A stretch of DNA of 64,000 bases from Agromyces aurantiacus (GCF_016907355.1 NZ_JAFBBW010000001.1:1674001-1738000); one strand, 5' to 3'. Positions 44,795 through 53,831 are shown, counted from the stretch's first letter. Notes: generated by a model from the letters alone, not told the origin. Program-made: numbers and translations.

Positions 44795-46002
44795 CGGCTG
44801 GGCACCTCCGCGTGAGCGTCGCCTGCGCTGAGCGCGGCGAGGAAGACCCGGCCCTCGGCTTCGGCGTTGAGCACGTCGGCGGCGCGGTGCGACGCCGCCT
44901 TCATCCGTGCGACGTCGCCGGCGGCGAGTCGTCCGAGGGTCGCCGCGAGATCGGAGGACTCGAACCCCTCGACGACGACGCCGTTGCCGAACTCGCGAAC
45001 CAGCTCAGCCATGAGCGGACTTTCGCCCACCACCAGCCCGAGGCGGCCCTGCACCGCCTCGAAGAACTTGTTGGGAAGCGCGAACTCGAGGTTCCGGCCG
45101 AGAGGCCGGTAGAAGATGATCTCGAGGTCGTAGGGGTTGATGTGCTGCGCGATCTCGCGCATCGGAGCAGGCGGGACGATGGTGATCCGTTCACGCGCCG
45201 GATGCGCGTCGATCAGCGACTGCAATCGGTCGATCACGGCGGGATTCGGCATGAGCATGAACGTCATCGTGAACCGCTCGGGGAGGACGCGCATCGCCTC
45301 GAGGATCTCGGTGAACCCGCGCTGCCATGCGGCGAGACCGTGGAAGAGCAGGCGGATCTCGCCCGGGTCGACGTCACTCGGCTCCTGCCGGACGAACGGC
45401 GGGATGTTGCGAACCGGCGTGGGCGGTGCGATGCCGAATTCCTCGACGTAGAGCCGGCCGATCGGCTCGTTGACCACCGATCGCGTCCGGAACGCCGGGT
45501 CTCCGATGTGCTTGCGGATCCAGCGGTAGTGCCCCGAGGTGAGGCGTCCGCCCAGTGTCTGCCGTCGCAGCCGTGGATTGTGGTACTCGTGCAGGTCGAG
45601 GTGCAGGTGCGCGGAGCGCGCGTGCGGGGTGAAGACGGTCGGATCGCCGACCATCGGGCCGAACTCCGTCTCGTTGAACACCACCAGCTCGTAGTGTCCG
45701 ACGCGCAGGCGCTCCTTCGCCTCGGCTGGGATCCGATCGACGAGCTGCCGACGGAAGCCGATCCTGTGCGGAAGGACGAGCTGCGCCGCGAGCACCCCGA
45801 CACGGGTGGTCGACCAGCGCGACGGGGCCCCGAGCGGGTAGTGCCGTCCGACTGACGAGGTGGGCCGATCGCCGAGCCCGACGGTGTCGACCTCCCAGCC
45901 CGAGCCGGTCAGCCAGTCCACCTGGCGGCGCACGCGCGGGTCGGTCGCGATCTCGGAGTAGGAGAGCACCAGGGCCGCACGCGACTGATTCGGGATCGCC
46001 AC
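44791..46002 (-). CDS. Glycosyltransferase, GT4-like
   Basis: 403 aa. ALVLSYSEIATDPRVRRQV, HLDLHEYHNPRLRRQTLGG, IRLLFHGLAAWQRGFTEIL, NPYDLEIIFYRPLGRNLEFA and LPNKFFEAVQGRLGLVVGESP. Paralogous to the enzyme at 40687. I start at GTG 46002 since the conserved LVLSYSEI block begins about 11 residues later and GAAGGTGA lies upstream. Sugar unknown. Confidence 0.8.
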   Translation of the reverse strand: MAIPNQSRAALVLSYSEIATDPRVRRQVDWLTGSGWEVDTVGLGDRPTSSVGRHYPLGAPSRWSTTRVGVLAAQLVLPHRIGFRRQLVDRIPAEAKERLRVGHYELVVFNETEFGPMVGDPTVFTPHARSAHLHLDLHEYHNPRLRRQTLGGRLTSGHYRWIRKHIGDPAFRTRSVVNEPIGRLYVEEFGIAPPTPVRNIPPFVRQEPSDVDPGEIRLLFHGLAAWQRGFTEILEAMRVLPERFTMTFMLMPNPAVIDRLQSLIDAHPARERITIVPPAPMREIAQHINPYDLEIIFYRPLGRNLEFALPNKFFEAVQGRLGLVVGESPLMAELVREFGNGVVVEGFESSDLAATLGRLAAGDVARMKAASHRAADVLNAEAEGRVFLAALSAGDAHAEVPSR

Positions 46003-46124
46003 TCGAACTTCACCTTCCGCGCCGTTTCGTCGTATTCCAGGGACGGCCCGACTCGCTCCACGGACGTGGCACGGACACCTCGTGGCTGGCCGCCCGGCTC
46101 GCAGCGACTGGCACCGCCCCGATT

Positions 46125-47381
46125 CTACCGGGCGTCGTGCGGGCGCTCGTTCGCGCCGAGACCGGACGACCGGGCCGGCTCCGAGTCCGCCGCTGTCCCT
46201 GGACCGAGGAGGAAGTCGCGCAGCACCGCCGCCGCCGCCGCAGGGCCGTGGAAGCGCTGCACGAACCCGGGGCCCCGCGCGGCGATGGCGGCGTAGTCCG
46301 AGGGACGGGCGGCGATATCCCGCAGCAGCCCGTCGAGCGTGTCGGGATCCGCCTGGACGACAGGCGGGTCCTCGCCGGTGGCGTCGGCGATGTGGCGCCG
46401 GACGGAGTCGTCCAGTCGCGCGATGACCAGACGGCCGGCCGCCATCGCCTCGATCGATGTGGTCGAGTAGATGCCCAACCGGAACTGATCCAGAACGACG
46501 TCGACCGAACCGTACAGCCCGGGCATCATCGAAGCGGGGACGCCGTGCACCTCGCGATAGTCGATGGTTCCCTCCGCCTGCAACCGCAGAAGGGTGGGCT
46601 CGATGAGCGCGGTGCCCTTGATCACCGGGTTGGTCGGCGCATGCAGCACCCGCGGTCGGCCCTCGAGGATCGGAATGCCGGCAGCCCAGCGCGCCGCGTC
46701 GACGATGTTCGGGAGCCATGTCGCCGAGGGCGCATCGGCGATCAGGTCCGGCGTCGACACGAAGACCGGCAGGTCGAACTCGTCGAGGATCCGGCCGTTC
46801 TCAGCGGCGAGGTCCTCGAGCACGGTTCGTAGCGGCCACTCCGGCTCGGTGAACGGCGACCACGGACTGTCGTCGGCGTGTCGGCTCGGGAGGCGGAGAT
46901 CGCTTCCGTGCGAGACGAACCCGACGCGGACGCCCGCATCGAGCATGGCGTGGATCTCGCGTCGCAGGTCGCCGCCGAATCGGCGACCGAGGATGGGACG
47001 CTCCGCTTCGATCAGCACATGGGTGAACGAGCGCACAGCGGTCCACTGCGAGTCCGACCAGCGTCGCGAGTGAGCCGCGACGCTGCTGGGCACCGCGGCG
47101 TCCGTCCCGAAGCCCGGATTCCGAGCGGGGACGATCTGGAGGTTCACAGCGTCGACGCCCGGGAGCGTGCTCGCCGCGCGTGCCCATTGGAGGCCCTGCT
47201 CGGCGTAGTTCGCCGGTGCGATGAGAAGCCGCACGTCCCCGCCCGGGACTGCGACCGGAGGCGGCACATCCTCCCGCGAGTAGCCGAGGACGGTCGGGAA
47301 CGCGCGCTCCGCGATCGTGTCCGGCAGCGCCAGCACCATCCGGCCGGCGGTCCGGCGCATGGACGAGACGATGCGGCTCAT
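46125..47381 (-). CDS. Glycosyltransferase-like protein
   Basis: 418 aa. DVRLLIAPANYAEQGLQWARAAS opens the N-terminal domain; GVRVGFVSHGSDLRLPSRH, VFVSTPDLIADAPSATWLPNI, PRVLHAPTNPVIKGTALI and FRLGIYSTTSIEAMAAGRLVIA follow, the last resembling a GT4 donor site. Sugar donor cannot be read. ATGA overlap with the upstream GT4 gene. Confidence 0.75.
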   Translation of the reverse strand: MSRIVSSMRRTAGRMVLALPDTIAERAFPTVLGYSREDVPPPVAVPGGDVRLLIAPANYAEQGLQWARAASTLPGVDAVNLQIVPARNPGFGTDAAVPSSVAAHSRRWSDSQWTAVRSFTHVLIEAERPILGRRFGGDLRREIHAMLDAGVRVGFVSHGSDLRLPSRHADDSPWSPFTEPEWPLRTVLEDLAAENGRILDEFDLPVFVSTPDLIADAPSATWLPNIVDAARWAAGIPILEGRPRVLHAPTNPVIKGTALIEPTLLRLQAEGTIDYREVHGVPASMMPGLYGSVDVVLDQFRLGIYSTTSIEAMAAGRLVIARLDDSVRRHIADATGEDPPVVQADPDTLDGLLRDIAARPSDYAAIAARGPGFVQRFHGPAAAAAVLRDFLLGPGTAADSEPARSSGLGANERPHDAR

Positions 47382-48544
47382 GCCGCGGCCCGGTTGCGAG
47401 CGGCCGAGCGAACCACTTCCGCGGCGCTCTCGGCGCGGACTTCGGCAGAGGCCCGTTCCCGTGCCCAGCGAGCGAGCCGCTCGCGGATCGCGCCCTGGGG
47501 TGGATTCTCGAACGCGGCGATCATCGCGGCGGCGACCGCCGCGGGATCATGCGACACCGCCACGCCGAGCCGCTCGTCCTCGACGAGTTGGGCGCCTGCG
47601 CCGACCCCGGCGAAGAGCACCGGCGTCCCGCAGGCCGCCGAGGCGAGCACCTTGGTGGGGAGGGCGAAGTCGTATCCCTGACCCGGCTTCAGACTCACCA
47701 GTGCGGTGCGCGCCGACCGCAGCCAGGTCGCCGCGACGGTCGGCGGGACCTGATCGACGAATCGGACCGCGTCTGGTGCGACCTCGGCGGCCTGCCGTCG
47801 CAGCGAAGACCAGGCGCTCCCCTGTCCGACGAAGGCGATCCGAGCGTCGGGGAATCGGTCGAGCACCTCGGGCATCGCGAGCACGAACACCTCCGCGCCC
47901 TGCCACTCGCTCGTCGTGCCCGCGTAGACGCCCCACGGCGCGTCCTCGAGGGTCGGACCGTCGGCGGTGAACACGCCCGTGTCGATGCCGTTGGGCACGA
48001 CACTGACACGAGCACCGGGCACGAGCGCCGCGACGCGCTCCGCGACGCCGTCGGTGACGGCGATCACGCCGGACGCGCCCCGCATCGCGACCTGCTCGAC
48101 CCGCCGCACCATCGAGGCGACGAAGCCGGGAGCGCCGGTGGACACCACGCCGTGGGTCCAGACATCCGGGGCGTAGTAGACGTACGGCGTGCGCCTGACC
48201 GCGCAGGCGAGGCGGACGAGGAAGCCGGTGGTGGGCGGCGGCTCGACCACGACCACATCGGCCCGTCGAGCGAAGAGCACCCGGAAGAAGGCTGGCACGT
48301 CGAAGCTCAGGTACTGCAGGTAGCCCCGCACGTTTCCGCCGCGGTCGCGGAGCACTGGCGCGCGGCGAACACGGACGCCCCGGACCTCAGTGTCGCCTGC
48401 GCCCGGCATCGCGCGAGGCGGGCGGCTCGTCAGGACTAGGACGTCGTCGCCACCGCGAGCGAGTGCCATCGCCAGGGCCGCGAGCCGGAAGGAGGCTGCG
48501 GCCGGCTCGGGCGCGTAGATGCGACTGACGATCGTGACGCGCAT
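47378..48544 (-). CDS. GT4 glycosyltransferase, WbuB-like
   Basis: 388 aa. VTIVSRIYAPEPAAASFRLAAL is the WbuB/WcaI-type N terminus; VVVVEPPPTTGFLVRLA, YYAPDVWTHGVV, SVVPNGIDTGVF, VYAGTTSEWQGAEVFV and FALPTKVLASAACGTPVLFAG complete a GT-B enzyme. WbuB-family members transfer FucNAc or similar aminosugars; a role in adding the sugar made by the adjacent genes is inference. Starts 2 nt after the dehydrogenase stop. Confidence 0.85.
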   Translation of the reverse strand: MRVTIVSRIYAPEPAAASFRLAALAMALARGGDDVLVLTSRPPRAMPGAGDTEVRGVRVRRAPVLRDRGGNVRGYLQYLSFDVPAFFRVLFARRADVVVVEPPPTTGFLVRLACAVRRTPYVYYAPDVWTHGVVSTGAPGFVASMVRRVEQVAMRGASGVIAVTDGVAERVAALVPGARVSVVPNGIDTGVFTADGPTLEDAPWGVYAGTTSEWQGAEVFVLAMPEVLDRFPDARIAFVGQGSAWSSLRRQAAEVAPDAVRFVDQVPPTVAATWLRSARTALVSLKPGQGYDFALPTKVLASAACGTPVLFAGVGAGAQLVEDERLGVAVSHDPAAVAAAMIAAFENPPQGAIRERLARWARERASAEVRAESAAEVVRSAARNRAAA

Positions 48545-48546
48545 CG

Positions 48547-49530
48547 TCAGAGCGCGAGCGGCTCGGCCATCCGGGCCGACTCGAGCGCCGCCTCGATGAC
48601 GGCGAGCGTGCGCAGGCCCTGCTCCATCGTCACGACGTGGCTGGGCCTGCCGAGCACCGCATCGCGGAACGCCTCATGCTCGACCCGGAGGGGTTCGCGC
48701 TTGGCGATCGCGAAGCGCGTGACGTCGCCCTCGGACACGCCCCGGAATGCCGAGATGCTCTCCCAGACGACGGGCACGGTGCCGTTGGCGTAGAAGGTCA
48801 GGTCGCCCGTCGCGGTATCGGCCACGAACGCGCCCTTCTCGCCGGTCACGATGGTGACCCGCTCCTTCATGGGGCTGAGCCAGTTGACGAGGTGGTTCAC
48901 GATAACGCCGTTCGCGAGGCGACCCGTCGCCGCGATCATGTCCTCGTGCTCGCGCCCGCTGCGGAAGGTGGTCTGCGCGGAGATGCCGACGTACTCGCTC
49001 TGCGCGACCCACGCGGTGAGGTCGATGTCGTGCGATGCGAGGTCCTTACCGACGCCGACATCGGCGATCCGCGACGGGAAGGGACCCTGACGGCGGGTCG
49101 CGATCTGGTAGACCTCGCCGAGGTCGCCGTCCTGGATGCGTCGGCGAAGCTCCTGCAGCGCAGGATTGAACCGCTCGATGTGACCCACCGCGCCGACGAG
49201 CCCAGCGGCGGCGAATGCATCCACCATGCGCTGTCCGGCCTCGACCGAGTGCGCGATGGGCTTCTCGATGAGCGCGTGGACGCCGGCCGCGGCGAGCTTG
49301 ATCGCGGCATCCTCGTGGAATCGGGTCGGCACCGCCACCACGGCGATGTCGATCCCCGCGTCGATGAGGGCGTCGATGTCGGGCAGGACCGGGAGGTCGC
49401 CTGCGACGCCGTGCGGATCGCCGCCCGGGTCGGCGATGGCGACGAGTTCGACCCCGTCGACCTCGCGCAGGACTCGGGCGTGGTGCCGGCCCATCATGCC
49501 GACGCCGAGGAGACCGGCGCGCAGGCTCAT
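48547..49530 (-). CDS. Gfo/Idh/MocA-type nucleotide-sugar dehydrogenase (WbpB/WlbA-like)
   Basis: 327 aa. N-terminal Rossmann GLLGVGMMGRHHARVL, the family EKP motif in ALIEKPIAHSVEAGQRM and GHIERFNPALQEL in the catalytic domain. WbpB/WlbA oxidise C3 of UDP-GlcNAcA, giving the 3-keto sugar for transamination. Gene order here, with an aminotransferase and N-acetyltransferase directly upstream, is the WbpD-E-B combination. TGATG overlap with the aminotransferase. Confidence 0.87.
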   Translation of the reverse strand: MSLRAGLLGVGMMGRHHARVLREVDGVELVAIADPGGDPHGVAGDLPVLPDIDALIDAGIDIAVVAVPTRFHEDAAIKLAAAGVHALIEKPIAHSVEAGQRMVDAFAAAGLVGAVGHIERFNPALQELRRRIQDGDLGEVYQIATRRQGPFPSRIADVGVGKDLASHDIDLTAWVAQSEYVGISAQTTFRSGREHEDMIAATGRLANGVIVNHLVNWLSPMKERVTIVTGEKGAFVADTATGDLTFYANGTVPVVWESISAFRGVSEGDVTRFAIAKREPLRVEHEAFRDAVLGRPSHVVTMEQGLRTLAVIEAALESARMAEPLAL

Positions 49531-50633
49531 CAGGCACCCGCCTTCGCGACGGCCGCCACCGCCGTGACGATGCGGTCGAGATCGGACGCCGTCAGCGACG
49601 GGTGAACCGGCAACGAGACCACCTCGCGGGCCGCGCGCTCGGTCTCGGGCAGGTCGAGACCGGGCGCGTACGGTGCGAGTGAGGGCAGGCGGTGGTTCGG
49701 GATCGGGTAGTACACGCCGCTCCCGACGTTGTGCTCGTTCCGGAGCGCCGCGACGAACCCGTCCCGATCCTCCGTGACTCGGACCGTGTACTGGTGGTAG
49801 ACGTGCACCGCGTCGTGGGCGACGGGCGGAATCACGACGCCGGAGAGATTGGCGTCGAGGAACGCGGCGTTCTCGCGGCGTTGCGCTGTCCAGCCGTCGA
49901 CCTTCGTGAGCTGCACCCGGCCGATCGCGGCGTGGATGTCGGTCATGCGCGCGTTGAAGCCGATGACCTCGTTCTCGTACTGCTTCTCCATGCCCTGGTT
50001 GCGCAGCAGACGGACGCCTCGAGCGAGCTCGGGGGAGTCGGTGGTGACCATGCCGCCCTCGCCGCTGGTCATGTTCTTGGTGGGGTAGAGGCTGAACATC
50101 GCGAACCGGCCGAAGGTGCCGACCGGCCGTCCGCCGAGCGAGGCGCCGTGCGCCTGCGCCGCATCCTCGAAGAGCGCGACGCCGTGGCGCTCCGCGATCT
50201 CGGCGAGCTCGCGCATCCGAGCCGGGTGACCGTAGAGGTGCACCGGCATGATCGCCTTGGTGCGCGGCGTGATCGCGGCCTCGACCGCGACGGGATCGAG
50301 TGAGAACGTTTCGGGTTCGATGTCGGCGAACACGGGCTTGGCGCCCGTCAGCGCGACCGAGTTGCCGGTCGCGGCGAACGTGAACGACGGCACGATGACC
50401 TCGTCGCCGGGGCCGATCCCCGCGGCGAGCAGTCCGAGGTGCAGCCCGGAGGTGCCGGAGTTCACCGCCACCGTGGGCCGGCCCGCGACGAAGTGCTGCG
50501 AGAACTCCTCCTCGAATGCGGCGACCTCCGGCCCCTGTGCGACCATGCCGCTGCGCATCACGCGGTCGACGGCGGCGCGCTCCTCATCGCCGATGATCGG
50601 CTTGGCCGGGGGGATGAATTCGTCACTCGTCAT
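49530..50633 (-). CDS. DegT/DnrJ/EryC1-type sugar aminotransferase (WbpE-like)
   Basis: 367 aa, PLP enzyme. PPAKPIIGDEERAAVDRVM, VNSGTSGLHLGLLAAGIGPGDEVIVPSFTFAAT, EDAAQAHGASLGG and the PLP-lysine region FSLYPTKNMTSGEGGMV. C-terminal YHQYTVRV and YYPIPNHRLP close the active site. WbpE-type enzymes aminate the 3-keto sugar. Sits between the acetyltransferase (11-nt overlap) and the dehydrogenase. Confidence 0.9.
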   Translation of the reverse strand: MTSDEFIPPAKPIIGDEERAAVDRVMRSGMVAQGPEVAAFEEEFSQHFVAGRPTVAVNSGTSGLHLGLLAAGIGPGDEVIVPSFTFAATGNSVALTGAKPVFADIEPETFSLDPVAVEAAITPRTKAIMPVHLYGHPARMRELAEIAERHGVALFEDAAQAHGASLGGRPVGTFGRFAMFSLYPTKNMTSGEGGMVTTDSPELARGVRLLRNQGMEKQYENEVIGFNARMTDIHAAIGRVQLTKVDGWTAQRRENAAFLDANLSGVVIPPVAHDAVHVYHQYTVRVTEDRDGFVAALRNEHNVGSGVYYPIPNHRLPSLAPYAPGLDLPETERAAREVVSLPVHPSLTASDLDRIVTAVAAVAKAGA

Positions 50634-51240
50634 CGTTGTTCAACTCCAGGAGGATTCCGTCCCGCTCGATGTAGCGGGCGTTGGTGTCGGGGCACGTCCA
50701 GACGCCGTCGCCCGAATCTTCGAGGCGGCGGCCCGAGCGCCCGACCCAGCCGATGCGCCGGGCCGGGACGCCGGCGACCAACGCGAAGTCGGGAACGTCG
50801 CGGGTCACGACCGAGCCGGCCGCGACCGTGGACCAGGCGCCGATCCGGACCGGCGCGACGCAGACCGCGCGCGCGCCGATCGAGGCGCCCGTCTCGATCC
50901 GCACGCCCACCGGCTCCCAGTCGTGCGCGCTCTTGAGGGAGCCGTCGGGATTCACCGCTCGGGGGTACGTGTCGTTCGTGAGCACGACACCCGGCCCGAT
51001 GAAGACGCCGTCGGCGAGCTCGGCGGGCTCGTAGACGAGTGCGTAGTTCTGCACCTTGCAGTTGTCGCCGAGCGTGACGCCAGTGCCGATGTAGGCCCCG
51101 CGACCGACCACGCAGTTGCGGCCGAGGACGGCGCGCTCGCGCACCTGCGCGAGGTGCCAGATCGAGCTGCCGTCGCCGATGCTCGCATCGCTCGAGACGT
51201 CGGCGGAATCGACGATTCGCACGCCGAGGCTCGTATTCAC
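50623..51240 (-). CDS. Left-handed beta-helix N-acetyltransferase (WbpD-like)
   Basis: 205 aa. Hexapeptide repeats run from about residue 15 (VSSDASIGDGSSIWHLAQVRE) through GRNCVVGRGAYIGTGVTLGD to GSVVTRDVPDFALVAGVPAR. WbpD acetylates the 3-amino group of UDP-GlcNAc3NA; neighbours are the matching aminotransferase and dehydrogenase. GTG 51240 has AGGAG 6-7 nt upstream; a longer in-frame extension lacks conservation. First gene of the long leftward operon. Confidence 0.86.
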   Translation of the reverse strand: MNTSLGVRIVDSADVSSDASIGDGSSIWHLAQVRERAVLGRNCVVGRGAYIGTGVTLGDNCKVQNYALVYEPAELADGVFIGPGVVLTNDTYPRAVNPDGSLKSAHDWEPVGVRIETGASIGARAVCVAPVRIGAWSTVAAGSVVTRDVPDFALVAGVPARRIGWVGRSGRRLEDSGDGVWTCPDTNARYIERDGILLELNNDDE

Positions 51241-51313
51241 AGAGGGCTCCTGAAGTGGGTCAGCGGGAGTGGGCACCGCCGACCAGAGTACCGCCTTCTG
51301 CAAGAATGGACGC

Positions 51314-52024
51314 ATGCAGCAACCCCCCGAGCCGCCGGTCGCGGACCCCCGACGGCACGCGGCGGACACGTGGGTCGTCGTCCCGCTCTACAACGAGGTG
51401 ACCGTCATCGGGGACGTCATCCGGGTCCTCCGCGAGTCGTTCGACCACGTCGTGTGCATCGACGACGGCAGCTCCGACGGCAGTGCGGCCGCGGCCGCCG
51501 CTGCCGGTGCGCGCGTGCTCCATCACCCCATCAACCTGGGCCAGGGCGCGGCGCTGCAGACCGGCTTCGCCTACGTCGGTGCGCAGCCGAGCGCGCGGTA
51601 CCTCGTGACATTCGACGCCGACGGCCAGCATCGCGTCGAGGACGTGCTCGAGATGCTCGACCTCGCCAAGGCCGAGGATCTGGCCATCGTCTTCGGCTCG
51701 CGCTTCCTCGACACTCGCACCGACCCGGGCATCATCAAGCGCGTCATCCTGAAGACCGCGGTCTGGGTGACCAACCTCACCACCGGCCTGCGCCTGACTG
51801 ATGCGCACAACGGCCTGCGTGTGATCCGGACCGACGCCGTCCGCAGGATCGAGCTCGAGCAGGATCGCATGGCTCACGCGACCGAGATCGTCCTCAAGCT
51901 GGGGCGCACGAAGCTGCCGTGGCGCGAGTACCCCGTCGAGCTGCTCTACACCGACTACTCGAAGGCGAAGGGCCAGTCCGTGCTCAACTCCGTGAACATC
52001 CTCGTCGACCTCCTGGTGCGGTGA
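51314..52024 (+). CDS. GT2 dolichyl-phosphate-mannose-synthase-like transferase
   Basis: 236 aa. TWVVVPLYNEVTVIGDVI, VVCIDDGSSDGSAAAA, HPINLGQGAALQTGFAY, VTFDADGQHRVEDVLEML and ALNGLR-type DAHNGLRVIR are the DPM-like set; no C-terminal transmembrane anchor is visible. Products are usually polyprenyl-phosphate sugars. It pairs with the DUF2304 gene 4 nt later, a combination seen in many glycan loci. Six nt before the ATG is an AAGAAT hexamer, a weak -10 candidate. Confidence 0.87.
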   Translation: MQQPPEPPVADPRRHAADTWVVVPLYNEVTVIGDVIRVLRESFDHVVCIDDGSSDGSAAAAAAAGARVLHHPINLGQGAALQTGFAYVGAQPSARYLVTFDADGQHRVEDVLEMLDLAKAEDLAIVFGSRFLDTRTDPGIIKRVILKTAVWVTNLTTGLRLTDAHNGLRVIRTDAVRRIELEQDRMAHATEIVLKLGRTKLPWREYPVELLYTDYSKAKGQSVLNSVNILVDLLVR

Positions 52025-52028
52025 CCCG

Positions 52029-52379
52029 ATGCTGATCCAGATCGTCCTCGTCGTCGGCGTGCTCCTCGTCGGCCTCTACCTCGCGCGCCCGGCCGCCGGC
52101 GACAGCCACCTCGCCATGCGCCGGCTGTTCATGCTTGGCTTCGTCCTCGTCGCGGTCGTGTCCATCCTCTTCCCGCAGTGGCTCACGTGGCTCGCCAACC
52201 TCATCGGCGTCGGTCGAGGAACCGACCTGCTGCTGTACGCCCTCGTGCTGGCGTTCCTGGTGACCGTCGCGAGCGCCTACCGCCGCAATGTCGTGCTCAA
52301 CCGCAAGCTGACGCAGCTCGCCCGCGAGATCACGCTCGCGAGGGCCGAGGCCGAAGACGCCACCCGCGATGTGAAGTGA
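52029..52379 (+). CDS. DUF2304 membrane protein
   Basis: 116 aa, three hydrophobic helices (about 2-20, 30-50, 65-85) and a charged C-terminal coiled-coil segment (NRKLTQLAREITLARAEAED). DUF2304 proteins accompany GT2 enzymes, and the present neighbour is one; a role as membrane anchor or flippase partner is inference. A GC hairpin at 52382 follows directly. Confidence 0.82.
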   Translation: MLIQIVLVVGVLLVGLYLARPAAGDSHLAMRRLFMLGFVLVAVVSILFPQWLTWLANLIGVGRGTDLLLYALVLAFLVTVASAYRRNVVLNRKLTQLAREITLARAEAEDATRDVK

Positions 52380-52381
52380 AC

Positions 52382-52418
52382 CCTGCCGGGCCGGAGGCGT
52401 GCCCCCCGACCCGGCAGG
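52382..52418. terminator. Hairpin between convergent DUF2304 and UDP-sugar dehydrogenase genes
   Basis: 9-bp perfect stem CCTGCCGGG/CCCGGCAGG with a 19-nt loop, in the 45-bp convergent gap. Probably terminates both units; no T tract. Confidence 0.5.
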
Positions 52419-52424
52419 CCCCGC

Positions 52425-53717
52425 TCAGGCCGGCAGCCCGATGACGCGGTGGATGACGCCGTCCCACGCGGCCGGGTCGGTCACGCGACGGCCGTCGACG
52501 AGCGCGCGCACGCCGGGCAGATCGCTCGGAGCCAGCTCGCGATAGTCGGCGTGGTCGGTCTGGATGATCGCCGCGTCCACGTCGGATCCGAGGTGGTAGG
52601 GCGTGAAGCCGAGCCGCGACAGCTCCTCGTCGGTGTACAGCGGGTCGTGCACGAGCACCTCCGCGCCACGCGCGCGCAGCTGCTCGACGAGGGGGAAGAT
52701 GCCGGAGAACGCGGTCTCCTTCACGCCGCCGCGGTACGCAGCGCCGAGGGCAGCGACCCGAAGGCCGCCGAGGTCGCCGAGCGCGCCCTCGAGCATCGTG
52801 ACCGCGTGCGCGGGCATGTCGGCGTTCGCCGCCCGGGCGGCCCGCACGATGGTCGCCTCGGGGTCGTTCCAGAGGTACAGGCGCGGGTACACGGGAATGC
52901 AGTGGCCGCCGACCGCGATGCCGGGGCGGTGGATGTGGCTGTACGGCTGCGAGTTCGAGGCGTCGATCACCTGGTAGATGTCGATGCCGGCGGTCTCGGC
53001 GAATCGGGCGAACTGGTTGGCGAGGCCGATGTTGACGTCGCGGTAGGTCGTCTCGGCGAGCTTGGCCAGCTCGGATGCCTCCGCCGACCCGAGGTCCCAC
53101 ACGCCGTTCGGCTTGGGCAGGTCGGCACGCTCGTCGAAGTCGAGCACCGACTCGTAGAACTCGACCGCGCGCGCCGCGCCCTCGGGGCTGAGACCGCCGA
53201 CGAGCTTGGGGTACTTGCGGAGATCCTCGAACACGCGCCCGGTGAGCACGCGCTCGGGCGAGAAGACGAGATGGAAGTCGGCGCCCTCGGTGAGGCCCGA
53301 CCCCTCCTCGAGCATCGGCTTCCAGCGCGTGCGCGTCGTGCCGACCGGCAGCGTGGTCTCGTAGGAGACCAGGGTGCCCGGCGTCAGGTGCTCGGCGAGC
53401 GAACGGGTCGCGGCATCCATCCAGCCGAAGTCGGGGCGCGCCTCGTCGTCGACGAACAGCGGGACGACGAGCACGACCGCGTCGGCTCCCGGAATCGCGT
53501 CGCCGTAGTCGGTGGTCGCTCGCAGGTTACCGGCGGAGACGGCCTGCGCGAGCATCTCGTCGAGGTGCGCCTCGCCGGGGAAGGGCTCGACACCCTGGTT
53601 GACCAGGTCGACCGTGGTGGCGTTCACGTCGACGCCCACCACGTGGTGGCCCTTCGAGGCGAACTGGACGGCGAGCGGGAGGCCGATCTTCCCCAGTGCG
53701 ACGACGGCGATCTTCAT
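52425..53717 (-). CDS. UDP-sugar 6-dehydrogenase (WbpA/WecC family)
   Basis: 430 aa. KIAVVALGKIGLPLAVQFASKGH binds NAD; FSPERVLTGRVFEDL, EASELAKLAETTYRDVNIGLANQFA and the catalytic-cysteine motif GGHCIPVYPRLYL follow. It oxidises C6 of a UDP-hexose or UDP-HexNAc to a uronic acid. The AGEHNxE-free WecC/WbpA-like layout and the nearby WbpB/E/D-like genes favour UDP-GlcNAc or UDP-ManNAc as substrate, though UDP-glucose is not excluded. Ribosome site GAGGAG is upstream of the ATG. Confidence 0.87.
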   Translation of the reverse strand: MKIAVVALGKIGLPLAVQFASKGHHVVGVDVNATTVDLVNQGVEPFPGEAHLDEMLAQAVSAGNLRATTDYGDAIPGADAVVLVVPLFVDDEARPDFGWMDAATRSLAEHLTPGTLVSYETTLPVGTTRTRWKPMLEEGSGLTEGADFHLVFSPERVLTGRVFEDLRKYPKLVGGLSPEGAARAVEFYESVLDFDERADLPKPNGVWDLGSAEASELAKLAETTYRDVNIGLANQFARFAETAGIDIYQVIDASNSQPYSHIHRPGIAVGGHCIPVYPRLYLWNDPEATIVRAARAANADMPAHAVTMLEGALGDLGGLRVAALGAAYRGGVKETAFSGIFPLVEQLRARGAEVLVHDPLYTDEELSRLGFTPYHLGSDVDAAIIQTDHADYRELAPSDLPGVRALVDGRRVTDPAAWDGVIHRVIGLPA

Positions 53718-53831
53718 GCGGTTTCGTTCTCCTCGGTGGATGGGGGCGCCGGACGGCATGACGCTCCAGTCTACGTGGGGCGCCGTCGTTCCCGGGCGGC
53801 TCCCGGGACCGGCCGCTCAGGGTGGCGCCCC

